A stretch of DNA of 64,000 nt from the NCBI GenBank assembly GCA_965277435.1, contig OZ255821.1, positions 4,836,001-4,900,000 on the forward strand. The letters are read 5' to 3'. Every line of letters starts with the position of its first letter. The first letter of the stretch is position 1. Below, piece by piece: positions 18,811 through 26,861 of this stretch. The position numbers were made by a program, and so were the translations under genes. Below the pieces are notes generated by a model. It did not search any database. It saw only the letters and a list, made by a program, of their open reading frames with translations, and was not told where the DNA came from. The stretch comes from Bog-105 sp965277435. Lineage in GTDB: Bacteria; Acidobacteriota; Terriglobia; Bryobacterales; Bryobacteraceae.

Positions 18811-21333
18811 TTATTCGTAGCGCATGGCTTGCACCGGATCGACGCGGGCGGCGCGCATGGCTGGAAGGAAGCCAGCGAGCGCGGCCATCGATGCCAGTAT
18901 TAGAACCGCACTGCCGAGTGTCACCGGGTCGTACGGCGCGACCCCGAATAGCTTGCTGCTGATCAGGTGTGTTGCGCCTAGCGAGGCGGGAATGCCAATC
19001 GCCAGACCAATCGCTGCCAGCGTGAGAGTTTCCCGAAGTACGAGCCAGACGAGACCGCCTCGCTCAGCGCCGAGCGCGATCCGTAAACCCATTTCACTCG
19101 TTCGGCGCGAGACCGAGTACGCCATCACTCCATAGATCCCGATGCTGGCTAACAGCAAAGCTGCCATTCCAAAATAACTGCAGAGCTTCGCGACTGCTCT
19201 TTCCGTATTAAGCATTCGGTCCACTTGCTCATTGACGGTGTGAAGGCTGTTGATTGTGATTCCATTATCGATCTGCATCATGGTTTTCTTCACGGCGGCC
19301 TGGATGCGGACGGGATCAGCAGCGGTTCGGATCTCAACGTTGACGGAGGACGAAGGTGGGACAAAGCCGTTCAACATGGGGACATAAAATCGGGAGCGCG
19401 GGTCGTCCCGAAGACTGTGATCTTTCACGTTAGCGGCGACGCCGATGATGGTAAAAGTATTGCGGGGCTCGCCAGGATATTCGTCACGCACCCAGCGCCC
19501 GATAGCCTTGCCGTCCTTAATGAACTCTTTGACGAACGCTTGATTGACGATCATGACGCGCGGCGCTTGTTCGCTGTCGGCCTGAGTAAAATTCCGGCCG
19601 GCCAGCAACGGGATACCTACCGTGTGGAAGTAGTTTGCGCCGACCTGATCGAAGTGCGCACTCGGCCGGCGTTTTCCTGGAGTGAAGCCCTGGACACTAA
19701 TCAGATCGCCCATGTCATTGCCGGAGAACAGACCATTCACCGAATAGGAGACCGAGGAGACGCCGGGGATAGACCGGAGCCGTTCGGGAAGACTCTTGTA
19801 AAGCGCATTGAGGCGAACATCTTTGTAGCCCGCGGCGGCAAAATCGACGTCCATCACGAGCAGGTGGTCGCGGCGATAGCCCAAGTCTGCTTTCGTCAAA
19901 TTTTGGAGCGTGCGGACGAAGAGCCCCGCGCCCATCAGCAGTAGCAGTGAAAGAGCGACCTGCCCGATCACCAGAACTTTGCGCAAGTGGAAGCGCGTGC
20001 CACCTTCTGAAAGGCTGCGAGAGGTTCTTTGCAGGACTCCCGCAATATCGACCCGGCGGGACTGCAGCGCTGGCGCCACGCCGAATAAGATTCCGGTCAG
20101 AATGGATGCCGCCAGCGTGAAGCCGAAGACCTTCAAATCGATGTCCAAATCCAGCGGAATGGCAACGCCGTCACCTGAGACCAGAACGAGCAGCGCGCGA
20201 GTTCCCCACAGCGAAAGCAGCAGGCCGGCGCAACCACCGAGAATCCCGAAGAGAATGCTTTCGGTCATCATTTGCCGCATTAACCGGCCGCCCACTGCGC
20301 CCATCGCCAGGCGAATACTCAATTCTCTCTGGCGGCCCATGGCTCGAGCTAACAACAGGTTCGCCACATTGGCGCAAGCGATCAACAGCACCAGGCCCAC
20401 GGCGATCATAAGGACCAGCAGGGCATTCGAGAATTCAGACCGAAGCTGCGAAACACCCGAGCGCCCGTCTTTGAATTCCAACCGCTGGTCCATATAGTGC
20501 CGCACCTCCTCGCTAGACATGTGGAGCGGTGCTTCGGCTCGGATGATCTGCTGGAACAGTACGTTGGTGGCGGCCTGTGCTTGCGCGCGCGTGATGCCTG
20601 GCTTCAGACGCCCCATCGAGGTGAGCCACGTCATGTCTTTTTCCGTGAGGAAGTTGTACCCGGGATAGACTTGCGGCATGAGCTGCAGGGGTATCCAAAA
20701 GTCAATGGCAGATCCTACGGTTTCGCCGAAAAAGCCCGGCTGCGTGATCCCGACGATGGTAAGCACCGCACGCCCTACATGCAGTTTCTGACCCAGCGCA
20801 CCAGGTGACGCGCCGAATTGTTTTTTCCAGAAGGCGGCGCTGATCACAATGACCGGCGCAGGATTGCCGGGGCGGTCATCGTCGGGCAGAAGCGTTCGGC
20901 CGCGGATCGCGTTCACGCCGAGCGCGGAGAAATAATTGGGTGTGACGAGACGGGCGTGCGCCGTTTCGCTGGAACCTCGATCAAGCGTGAATCTCACCTC
21001 GTCGTTCGAATTCTGGATCGCGAAGAAATCGGAGAAGACTTTGTCCTGCTCGTGCAAGAGCTTGAATTCGTTCCAGGAGAGATTCCTCCTCACGCCTGTC
21101 TGGGCGCCCTGGCCGTAGCCGCCCCCCGCGGGATTGGTTAACAAAACCAGGTGGTCAGGATCGCGCACGGGCAGAGCTTTAAGGAGAACTGCATTCGTCA
21201 GGCTGAAGATCGCGGTATTCGCTCCAATGCCCAAGGCGAGCGTGAGAATCACTGTGATCGAAAAGATCTTGTTTTTGCGGAGAGAACGCCCGGCATAGGC
21301 GAGGTCCTGGAGAAAGTCGTTCCACATCGGCAC
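18811..21333 (-). CDS. ADOP-type ABC permease (MacB/FtsX-like), copy 3
   Basis: 840 residues. The opening MWNDFLQDLAYAGRSLRKN leads into the first helix, LTLALGIGANTAIFSL. The first FtsX block holds CANVANLLLARAMGRQREL and SIRLAMGAVGGRLM; the second holds SEMGLRIALGAERGGL. The end is ARVDPVQAMRYE. The first periplasmic domain includes the family feature VTPNYFSALGVNAIRGRTLL. The gene lies just upstream of the GH97 gene on the same strand. The pairing may be accidental, since ADOP genes are scattered in acidobacterial genomes. No ATPase or PadR-type regulator gene is adjacent. Confidence 0.9.
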   Translation of the reverse strand: MPMWNDFLQDLAYAGRSLRKNKIFSITVILTLALGIGANTAIFSLTNAVLLKALPVRDPDHLVLLTNPAGGGYGQGAQTGVRRNLSWNEFKLLHEQDKVFSDFFAIQNSNDEVRFTLDRGSSETAHARLVTPNYFSALGVNAIRGRTLLPDDDRPGNPAPVIVISAAFWKKQFGASPGALGQKLHVGRAVLTIVGITQPGFFGETVGSAIDFWIPLQLMPQVYPGYNFLTEKDMTWLTSMGRLKPGITRAQAQAATNVLFQQIIRAEAPLHMSSEEVRHYMDQRLEFKDGRSGVSQLRSEFSNALLVLMIAVGLVLLIACANVANLLLARAMGRQRELSIRLAMGAVGGRLMRQMMTESILFGILGGCAGLLLSLWGTRALLVLVSGDGVAIPLDLDIDLKVFGFTLAASILTGILFGVAPALQSRRVDIAGVLQRTSRSLSEGGTRFHLRKVLVIGQVALSLLLLMGAGLFVRTLQNLTKADLGYRRDHLLVMDVDFAAAGYKDVRLNALYKSLPERLRSIPGVSSVSYSVNGLFSGNDMGDLISVQGFTPGKRRPSAHFDQVGANYFHTVGIPLLAGRNFTQADSEQAPRVMIVNQAFVKEFIKDGKAIGRWVRDEYPGEPRNTFTIIGVAANVKDHSLRDDPRSRFYVPMLNGFVPPSSSVNVEIRTAADPVRIQAAVKKTMMQIDNGITINSLHTVNEQVDRMLNTERAVAKLCSYFGMAALLLASIGIYGVMAYSVSRRTSEMGLRIALGAERGGLVWLVLRETLTLAAIGLAIGIPASLGATHLISSKLFGVAPYDPVTLGSAVLILASMAALAGFLPAMRAARVDPVQAMRYE

Positions 21334-21470
21334 TTATCGAAGCACGCGTGGTGCCGCGGCGATTTGCTTGACCCTTGGGCTGCTCTCCCGCTCATCACTG
21401 TTCAATCTTGGGAACCCGGTCAACGAATCCGGGACAATCATCGGCCTGTGAGCCAAACTAGACCTGAGAG

Positions 21471-21821
21471 ATGGTGAATGTACAGATTTTCGGCGTGAAG
21501 AATTCGCAGGATACTCGGGCCGCCGAGCGCTTCTTCAAAGAACGCGGCGTCAGCCTTCACCTGGTTGATTTGAAACAGAAGCCAATGTCTCCCGTCGAAA
21601 TCCGCAGATTCGTCGAGCGTTTTAGCTTAACCGGGTTGCTCGACACGGCGGGCAAAGCATACGTCGACGGAGGACTCCAGTATCTGAAACTCTCCGAAGC
21701 CGAGTGGCTGGGGCGCATCGAGCGCGAGCCGAAATTATTACGTTTGCCGTTAGTGCGCGCCGGCAATCAGCTGAGCCTAGGACGCAACGAGGATGCCTGG
21801 AAAAAGATGATCCCGGCGTAA
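21471..21821 (+). CDS. ArsC/Spx-family protein lacking all cysteines
   Basis: 116 residues, the standard ArsC/Spx/YffB length. The fold signature is visible: an N-terminal strand (VNVQIFGVKN), helix (TRAAERFFKERGV), the LVDLKQKPMSPVEI segment, and the late LRLPLVRAGNQLSLGRNEDAW with the cis-Pro region. The position of the redox Cys in the usual PxCSKCR loop is KNSQDTR here, and the whole protein has no Cys. Arsenate reduction by the known mechanism is therefore excluded. The protein may be a regulatory or binding member, like Spx relatives. It has its own 140-base upstream gap, and its stop is 27 bases before the next gene. Confidence 0.75.
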   Translation: MVNVQIFGVKNSQDTRAAERFFKERGVSLHLVDLKQKPMSPVEIRRFVERFSLTGLLDTAGKAYVDGGLQYLKLSEAEWLGRIEREPKLLRLPLVRAGNQLSLGRNEDAWKKMIPA

Positions 21822-21847
21822 ACCGAGCCGCGCGCTACACTCGTGCT

Positions 21848-22210
21848 TTGACGCAGCGCTGTCTCGCTATCGCTTTGGCCCTGGTGTTCGGCTGGCTGCT
21901 TTTACCACCGGCGCTCCTCCACCCGGCTGAAAGCACTCTCCCGGCCTGTTGTCGTAAAGCCGGGAAACACCACTGCATGCAAAGCCAAAACGCACCTGCT
22001 AACGATGCGGCGATCCGGACTAAATGCACTCAATATCCGGGCGTAGCCGTGGCCTACCATCTCGCCAGTTTTGCTCCAGCGACTCATGAGGCCATCTTTG
22101 CCGGTCTCCTGAATCACCCCGCTCTTCGGCCGCAAGTGGAAGCTGGCTATCGTGCTTCTCATCTGCGCTCGGAGCAAAAGCGCGGTCCTCCCTCCTTTGT
22201 CATTTCCTAA
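21848..22210 (+). CDS. Small exported Cys-rich protein upstream of TonB receptor
   Basis: 120 residues if started at the TTG at 21848; the open frame extends further upstream, but only through the ArsC-like gene in another frame. Residues about 5-25 are a hydrophobic signal (IALALVFGWLLLPPALL), followed at once by LPACCRKAGKHHCM, a Cys/His cluster that could bind metal, and then a low-complexity Ala/His-containing region. No known domain is recognised. The protein resembles in design the Cys/His-rich exported protein at 34143-34496 that precedes a multicopper oxidase. It ends 39 bases before the TonB receptor gene and is probably co-transcribed with it. Confidence 0.55.
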   Translation: MTQRCLAIALALVFGWLLLPPALLHPAESTLPACCRKAGKHHCMQSQNAPANDAAIRTKCTQYPGVAVAYHLASFAPATHEAIFAGLLNHPALRPQVEAGYRASHLRSEQKRGPPSFVIS

Positions 22211-22249
22211 ACCGCTGTAGTTCAGTTCGTTTGGAAAGGACAAGTTTCA

Positions 22250-24475
22250 ATGAGGGGTTTCCAGTTCCCGCTGGCGACCGTGGCTTCTCTGCTCGTGTGT
22301 GCAGGCCCGGTGCTGGCTGTTGTTTTCAGTTCCATTCAAGGAGTGGTGCACGATCCCGATCACCGTCCGGTGTTCGATGCCCAAGTCATCATCAAGTCGG
22401 CCAGTTCAGACTTCACGCAGTCGCTCGCGACAAAACCCGACGGATCGTTCGAGAGTTTGAGCATTCCAGTCGGCGAATACCAGGTCACCGTAACGCACGA
22501 CGGCTTCGAGACTTCCGCTCAGACGCTGGTCGTGTCATCCCGCGAAGCGCCCGTGCTTCACTTCCAGTTAGTCATAGGAAAGGCCTCACAGGTCGTAAAC
22601 GTGGAAGATCAATCGCTCGCCGCGAATCCGGAAACGATGACACCTTCCACTATCGTCAGCCGCAAGGAAATTCGCGAAACGCCGGGCGCGGATTTGAGTA
22701 ACAGCATGAACATGATCACCGATTATGTGCCGGGCGCCTGGATGACACACGATCAACTCCATGTACGAGGCGGTCACCAGGTGACGTGGGCCATCGATGG
22801 GATTCCCATTCCGAATACGAATATAGCGAGTAACGTCGGCCCGCAAATCGATCCCAAAGATATCGATTATCTGGAAGCCGAACGCGGCGGCTATTCGTCC
22901 GCTTATGGCGACCGCACCTACGGCGTCTTTAACGTGGTCCCGCGCACCGGTTTTGAACGCAACAACGAAGGCGAATTCTACACCACCTACGGCTCGTTCA
23001 ACCAGACCAACGATCAAATCAACTTCGGCAGCCACACGGAAAAATTCGCCTATTTCGGCAGCGTGAACGGCAACCGCAGCGATTACGGTTTATCGACTCC
23101 TGGTTCTGATGTGTTGCATGACCGGGTTTGGGGACTGGGCGGAATGGCCACTCTCATTTACAACATCGATCCCAACAACCAGTTGCGCTTTGTGAGCACT
23201 CTGCGCAGCGACGATTATCAGATTCCGAATGATCCTGACGCCGAGATGGCGGGCATCCGCGACGTGGAGCGCGAACGCGATGCGGTTGTGAATTTCTCCT
23301 GGGTCCACACCATTTCGTCCAACGTCCTCTGGACCACTTCCCCCTTCTATCATTTCAACCGTGCCAACTACGACGGCGATCCCAACGACACTCCCGTCAG
23401 CACCACTCAGCACCGCGCTTCACAATATGCCGGGGTGCAGTCGGCGATCTCGGCCGTGACGAAACGTCACAATCTGGTCGCCGGAATTTACGGCTTTGGG
23501 CAGCATGACGATGAATTTGTCGGGCTCGTGGCCAACGATGGGTCCGGCAACTCGGTCCGTCAAACAAATCTTTCAACCGGCCAGCTTGAATCGGCGTTTC
23601 TGGAAGATCAATACAAACCGCTTTCCTGGCTCACGCTCACGGGCGGCGTTCGCTTAACGCATTTCGGCGGCGCGATCTCGGAAAACGCGGCTGATCCGCG
23701 AGTTGGCGGTTCCGTTCGCATTCCTCGCCTGAAATGGGTGCTGCGAGCTTTTTGGGGACGCTATTACCAGGCGCCTCCGCTCTCCACCGTGAGCGGGCCA
23801 TTGCTCGATTTCGCGGTCGGGCAAGGCCTCGGCTTCATCCCTTTGCGCGGCGAGCGCGACCAGGAACACCAGTTCGGCCTCACGATCCCGCTGCGTGGCT
23901 GGTCGTTCGACGTAAATAATTACCATCAGCGCGCGCAAAATTATTTCGACCACAACAGTATTGGCAACTCGAATGTCTTTTTTCCACTCACGATCGACCA
24001 GGCGCGATTGTACGGCTGGGAAGTCGCGGTGCGCTCGCCGCAGCTGTTCCACCGCGGCGAAGTTTACTTGGCTTATGCCTACGCCCATGCTGAGGGAGCG
24101 GGCGCGGTCTCGGGCGGACTCACTGATTTTTCGCCGCCGGCGACCGGTTACTTTCTGCTCGATCACGACCAGCGCCATACCTTTCACACCGGTTTCAATT
24201 TCACCCTGCCTTTTCGAGTGACCGCCGGCGGCAATCTCTACTACGGTTCCGGATTTACCGACGGCTCGCTCGATTACTCAGGACACCTCGAAGGACACAC
24301 CACTTTCGATCTGTCGCTCGGCAAGACTTTCCGCGAGCGCTTCACCGTTTCCGTGACCGCGCTGAACCTCACGAATCGAAGATTCCTGCTGGACAACAGC
24401 ACGACCTTTGGTGGCACCCATTACGCCGATCCCCGGCAAATATACGCCCAGCTGCGCTATCACTTTCACTTTTGA
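22250..24475 (+). CDS. TonB-dependent outer-membrane receptor with N-terminal CnaB-like domain
   Basis: 741 residues. A signal peptide (to about 24) is followed by a carboxypeptidase-regulatory-like domain (about 28-110: IQGVVHDPDHRPVFDAQVII, DGSFESLSIPVGEYQVTVTH). Next comes a plug with LHVRGGHQVTWAIDGIPIP and a beta-barrel with many aromatic-ended strands, closing in AQLRYHFHF, a proper C-terminal aromatic strand. Such receptors use TonB energy to take up chelated metals, vitamins or glycans. At 741 residues it is much shorter than the roughly 1100-residue acidobacterial 'Oar-like' receptors, so it is closer to a metal or siderophore receptor in size. The Cys-rich protein just upstream supports a metal role, by inference only. 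Confidence 0.85.
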   Translation: MRGFQFPLATVASLLVCAGPVLAVVFSSIQGVVHDPDHRPVFDAQVIIKSASSDFTQSLATKPDGSFESLSIPVGEYQVTVTHDGFETSAQTLVVSSREAPVLHFQLVIGKASQVVNVEDQSLAANPETMTPSTIVSRKEIRETPGADLSNSMNMITDYVPGAWMTHDQLHVRGGHQVTWAIDGIPIPNTNIASNVGPQIDPKDIDYLEAERGGYSSAYGDRTYGVFNVVPRTGFERNNEGEFYTTYGSFNQTNDQINFGSHTEKFAYFGSVNGNRSDYGLSTPGSDVLHDRVWGLGGMATLIYNIDPNNQLRFVSTLRSDDYQIPNDPDAEMAGIRDVERERDAVVNFSWVHTISSNVLWTTSPFYHFNRANYDGDPNDTPVSTTQHRASQYAGVQSAISAVTKRHNLVAGIYGFGQHDDEFVGLVANDGSGNSVRQTNLSTGQLESAFLEDQYKPLSWLTLTGGVRLTHFGGAISENAADPRVGGSVRIPRLKWVLRAFWGRYYQAPPLSTVSGPLLDFAVGQGLGFIPLRGERDQEHQFGLTIPLRGWSFDVNNYHQRAQNYFDHNSIGNSNVFFPLTIDQARLYGWEVAVRSPQLFHRGEVYLAYAYAHAEGAGAVSGGLTDFSPPATGYFLLDHDQRHTFHTGFNFTLPFRVTAGGNLYYGSGFTDGSLDYSGHLEGHTTFDLSLGKTFRERFTVSVTALNLTNRRFLLDNSTTFGGTHYADPRQIYAQLRYHFHF

Positions 24476-24527
24476 CCGGAGCGACCGCGTGAGCGAGTAT
24501 TAAAGTCAGAGAGGAGATAACTCGAGC

Positions 24528-24803
24528 ATGGTTAGCGCAACCCGTTCCCTCCGTGATCTCGCCGGTATCGGCAAAAGCATCGAAAAAGATCTGCATGCGC
24601 TCGGAGTTCATTCTGTGTCCGAGCTCGCCCAGCGCGACAGCGATGAACTATACCAAGCCCTGTGTGTTCATAGTGGCGTTCGCCAGGATCCCTGCGTACT
24701 TGACACTTTTCGCTGCGCGGTCGCGCAGGCCCGAGATCCCGATCTGCCCGTTGAGCAGCGCCAGTGGTGGTGGTGGTCTCGCCAACGCAAACAAGACGCC
24801 TGA
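24528..24803 (+). CDS. Helix-hairpin-helix protein, Cdd1 (pathogenicity-locus) family
   Basis: 91 residues. The N-terminus LRDLAGIGKSIEKDLHALGVHSVSEL is a helix-hairpin-helix of the kind that binds DNA backbones. It continues with LAQRDSDELYQALC and the family hallmark RQDPCVLDTFRCAVAQA, as in Cdd1/'pathogenicity locus' proteins. Their function is unknown; the old name is misleading and does not imply virulence. A short Trp run (WWWW) precedes the charged C-terminus. An SD-like AGAGAGGAG lies 12 bases upstream of the ATG. The following gene starts 17 bases after the stop, so the two may form an operon. Confidence 0.75.
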   Translation: MVSATRSLRDLAGIGKSIEKDLHALGVHSVSELAQRDSDELYQALCVHSGVRQDPCVLDTFRCAVAQARDPDLPVEQRQWWWWSRQRKQDA

Positions 24804-24820
24804 ATTTATACTGGGCTCAA

Positions 24821-25246
24821 ATGCCGTGCCCGTATTTTGAGCCGATATCGATCGCGCCAGACCCACAACACCCAGGAGCTCGCCTCCCATTGCTAGACGA
24901 ATACGATGGCCGCTGCCACACGCAACCGGTGCCGTTTGCCGCACCTGTGGACCTGCGCTTTCGCTGCTGCAACCATGGCTATGCGCGTGGCGTTTGTCCG
25001 CATTTCCCCGCCGATGACCAGCGCTCAGCGACTCGCTTCGACATCATCTCGACAGCTCCTGACGTTCTCGAGCTGCTGTGTGTGGAAGAGACTGCTTATG
25101 CTCCTTCGAATTGGCACACCGTCACTTATCGTGCGTCCTCCCGGGAAATCATTCCGTTCGTTTCAAATTCCTGCGAGCGAGCTCAAATTCAGTCGTTCAG
25201 CCGCAGCTTTCGACGCCACTTCTCTGAAGAACATTTTCGGCCTTGA
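24821..25246 (+). CDS. Conserved acidobacterial-type Cys-rich hypothetical protein
   Basis: 141 residues from the ATG at 24821; a longer reading from 24764 would overlap the preceding gene. The N-terminus MPCPYFEP and RLPLLDEYDGRC, then RCCNHGYARGVCPHFPADD, place cysteines at regular points (CP, GRC, RCCN, VCP). This pattern suggests an iron-sulfur or zinc site. I recall this pattern from unnamed acidobacterial proteins, but I know of no assigned function. The C-terminus is basic, with RSFSRSFRRHF. It lies between the Cdd1-like and thioesterase genes on the same strand. Confidence 0.55.
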   Translation: MPCPYFEPISIAPDPQHPGARLPLLDEYDGRCHTQPVPFAAPVDLRFRCCNHGYARGVCPHFPADDQRSATRFDIISTAPDVLELLCVEETAYAPSNWHTVTYRASSREIIPFVSNSCERAQIQSFSRSFRRHFSEEHFRP

Positions 25247-25292
25247 ATGGATTTTGGGGTGCATACCGTTGTTCTCCGCCATAATAGCCAGT

Positions 25293-25820
25293 ATGGAAAG
25301 CACTCCATTGCTCGTCGATCAAGGCCTGGAGGATCGCTCAAGAACAGTTAGCGACACTCACTCTGATTACGCCGAAATTTGTCTGCCGAACGACTCCAAT
25401 ACGCTCGGCAACATGCTCGGCGGGCACGTCATGCATCTGGTCGATCTTTGCGGAGCCGTGGCGGCCATGCGCCATGCCCGCAGCGCTGTCGTGACTGCTT
25501 CGATTGACCAAATGACGTTTCTGCATCCGATTCGCATCGGCGAATTGGTTCGTCTGAAGTCACAGGTGAACCGCGTTTTTCGCACGTCCATGGAGGTAGG
25601 CGTTAAAGTGTGGGTCGAAAATCTCCAGTCCGCTACTCTGCGGCACACCTCTTCCGCCTACCTCACCTTTGTAGCCATCGACAATGCCGGCAATCGAGTC
25701 GTGCTGCCCCCGGTGATTCCGGAAACCGAAGAAGACCAGCGCCGTTTTTCGGAAGCCGCGGAACGCCGCGCCTATCGCCTTGCGTGTAAAGACAAGGCTG
25801 TCAATCGCCCTGAAGCTTGA
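25293..25820 (+). CDS. Acyl-CoA thioesterase, hotdog fold (YciA/BFIT type)
   Basis: 175 residues from the ATG at 25293. The family core is clear: LPNDSNTLGNMLGGHVMHLVDLCGAVAAMRHA, with the Asn/Asp-type catalytic region in the first helix, then VVTASIDQMTFLHPIRIGELVRLKSQVNRVFRTSMEVGVKV. This is a single hotdog domain that would act as a hexamer on cytoplasmic acyl-CoA. An in-frame opening upstream to 24906 overlaps the Cys-rich gene and has no matching sequence, so the shorter start is chosen. The tRNA-Gly gene starts 50 bases downstream. Confidence 0.82.
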   Translation: MESTPLLVDQGLEDRSRTVSDTHSDYAEICLPNDSNTLGNMLGGHVMHLVDLCGAVAAMRHARSAVVTASIDQMTFLHPIRIGELVRLKSQVNRVFRTSMEVGVKVWVENLQSATLRHTSSAYLTFVAIDNAGNRVVLPPVIPETEEDQRRFSEAAERRAYRLACKDKAVNRPEA

Positions 25821-25870
25821 TGCATCAGCGATATGAGAAACTAGTGCAAACGTTGGTTTCTGCTGTGAAT

Positions 25871-25945
25871 GCGGGAGTAACTCAATGGTAGAGTCACAGC
25901 CTTCCAAGCTGTTGGTTGCGAGTTCGATTCTCGTCTCCCGCTCCA
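25871..25945 (+). tRNA. tRNA-Gly (anticodon TCC)
   Basis: The acceptor stem GCGGGAG (25871-25877) pairs with CTCCCGC (25935-25941), followed by discriminator T and an encoded CCA end (25943-25945). The anticodon loop CTTCCAA carries TCC, and the T-arm has the TTCGATTC loop. It reads GGA and, by wobble, other Gly codons. The ROK kinase gene on the opposite strand ends inside this tRNA gene. Confidence 0.95.
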
Positions 25946-26799
25946 AACTTTCCGGCAGCCCCTGCTAGTACCAGCGCACCCCATAGTATGCTCTCGTCGC
26001 CCAGGGCGGCTGGCCGAACATCTATGGTGGCGCGCGACCAGGAAGTGATTTGCCGGCCCAACTCTTTGCGCAACGGTCCGAATAGCGCTTCTCCCGCCTT
26101 GCTGATTCCACCGCCGATGACGACGCAGGCGGGATTCATCAGCATGATGCATGACTTCAAACCCTGGGCCAGCGGCTTGACGTATTCTGCGACAAAGGCA
26201 GGATCTTTCAGCAACTCGCTCGCCGGCTTACCGTAATCGCGCTCCAGCCAGATACCGGCGCACAGGCGCTCCAGACAGCCGTACGCGCCGCATAGACACT
26301 CCGGGCCGTTCGGCTGCACAGTGTGGTGACCGATCTCACCGGCGCACGAATTTGCCCCGTGGTAGGGTCCGGTCCCGGTCAGCAATCCGCCCCCGATGCC
26401 TGTGGAGATCGTCAAATAGAACAAGGGTCGCAGGCCGACGCCCGCACCATGAAAGCCTTCGCCCAGTGCGCCCACCATAGTGTCGCGGTCGATCACCGCG
26501 CGAATACCGAGCCGCCTCTCGAGCGCGCCGACTAGATCGAAACCGGTCCAACCTGCGACGTGCGTTGAGGTGATCACGCGCTGCGCAGGGAAGTCGACCG
26601 GACCGCCGAAGCCAACGCCGCAACTGGTGATCGCATACTGCCTCACCCAGGGACTTGCCAACTCGTCGATTCGTGCCACCATCCAGTGCGGACCGCCACT
26701 ACGATCAGTTGCGCAGCTTGATCGCTCCACTAATTTGCCATCGTGAAAAACGCCCAGGGTGAGCTTGGTGCCCCCGATATCGATTGCCAGAACATGCAT
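25894..26799 (-). CDS. ROK-family sugar kinase (glucokinase-like), 3' end inside tRNA-Gly
   Basis: 301 residues. The ATP-binding DIGGTKLTLGVF is at 6-17, the catalytic Asp region is IDRDTMVGALGEG, and the zinc-binding motif is GHH...CLCGAYGCLE. ROK kinases phosphorylate glucose or related hexoses in the cytoplasm. The family normally ends soon after the WGALVLAGAA helix. Here the frame continues about 17 residues (ending in NRTRNQQLGRL) and takes its stop from within the tRNA-Gly gene on the other strand. These residues are antisense tRNA sequence and probably carry no function. The body of the enzyme looks intact. Confidence 0.8.
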   Translation of the reverse strand: MHVLAIDIGGTKLTLGVFHDGKLVERSSCATDRSGGPHWMVARIDELASPWVRQYAITSCGVGFGGPVDFPAQRVITSTHVAGWTGFDLVGALERRLGIRAVIDRDTMVGALGEGFHGAGVGLRPLFYLTISTGIGGGLLTGTGPYHGANSCAGEIGHHTVQPNGPECLCGAYGCLERLCAGIWLERDYGKPASELLKDPAFVAEYVKPLAQGLKSCIMLMNPACVVIGGGISKAGEALFGPLRKELGRQITSWSRATIDVRPAALGDESILWGALVLAGAAGKFGAGDENRTRNQQLGRL

Positions 26800-26861
26800 G
26801 CAAAACTAAGCTTATCCGGCGTCATCAGAACAGCGAGCGTGACGAAGCGCAAGGCTGCGCG

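Noticed and set aside
25560..25946. Minus-strand peptide ERETRIELATNSLE
   Set aside because: It is the antisense reading of tRNA-Gly, a well-known source of false proteins.
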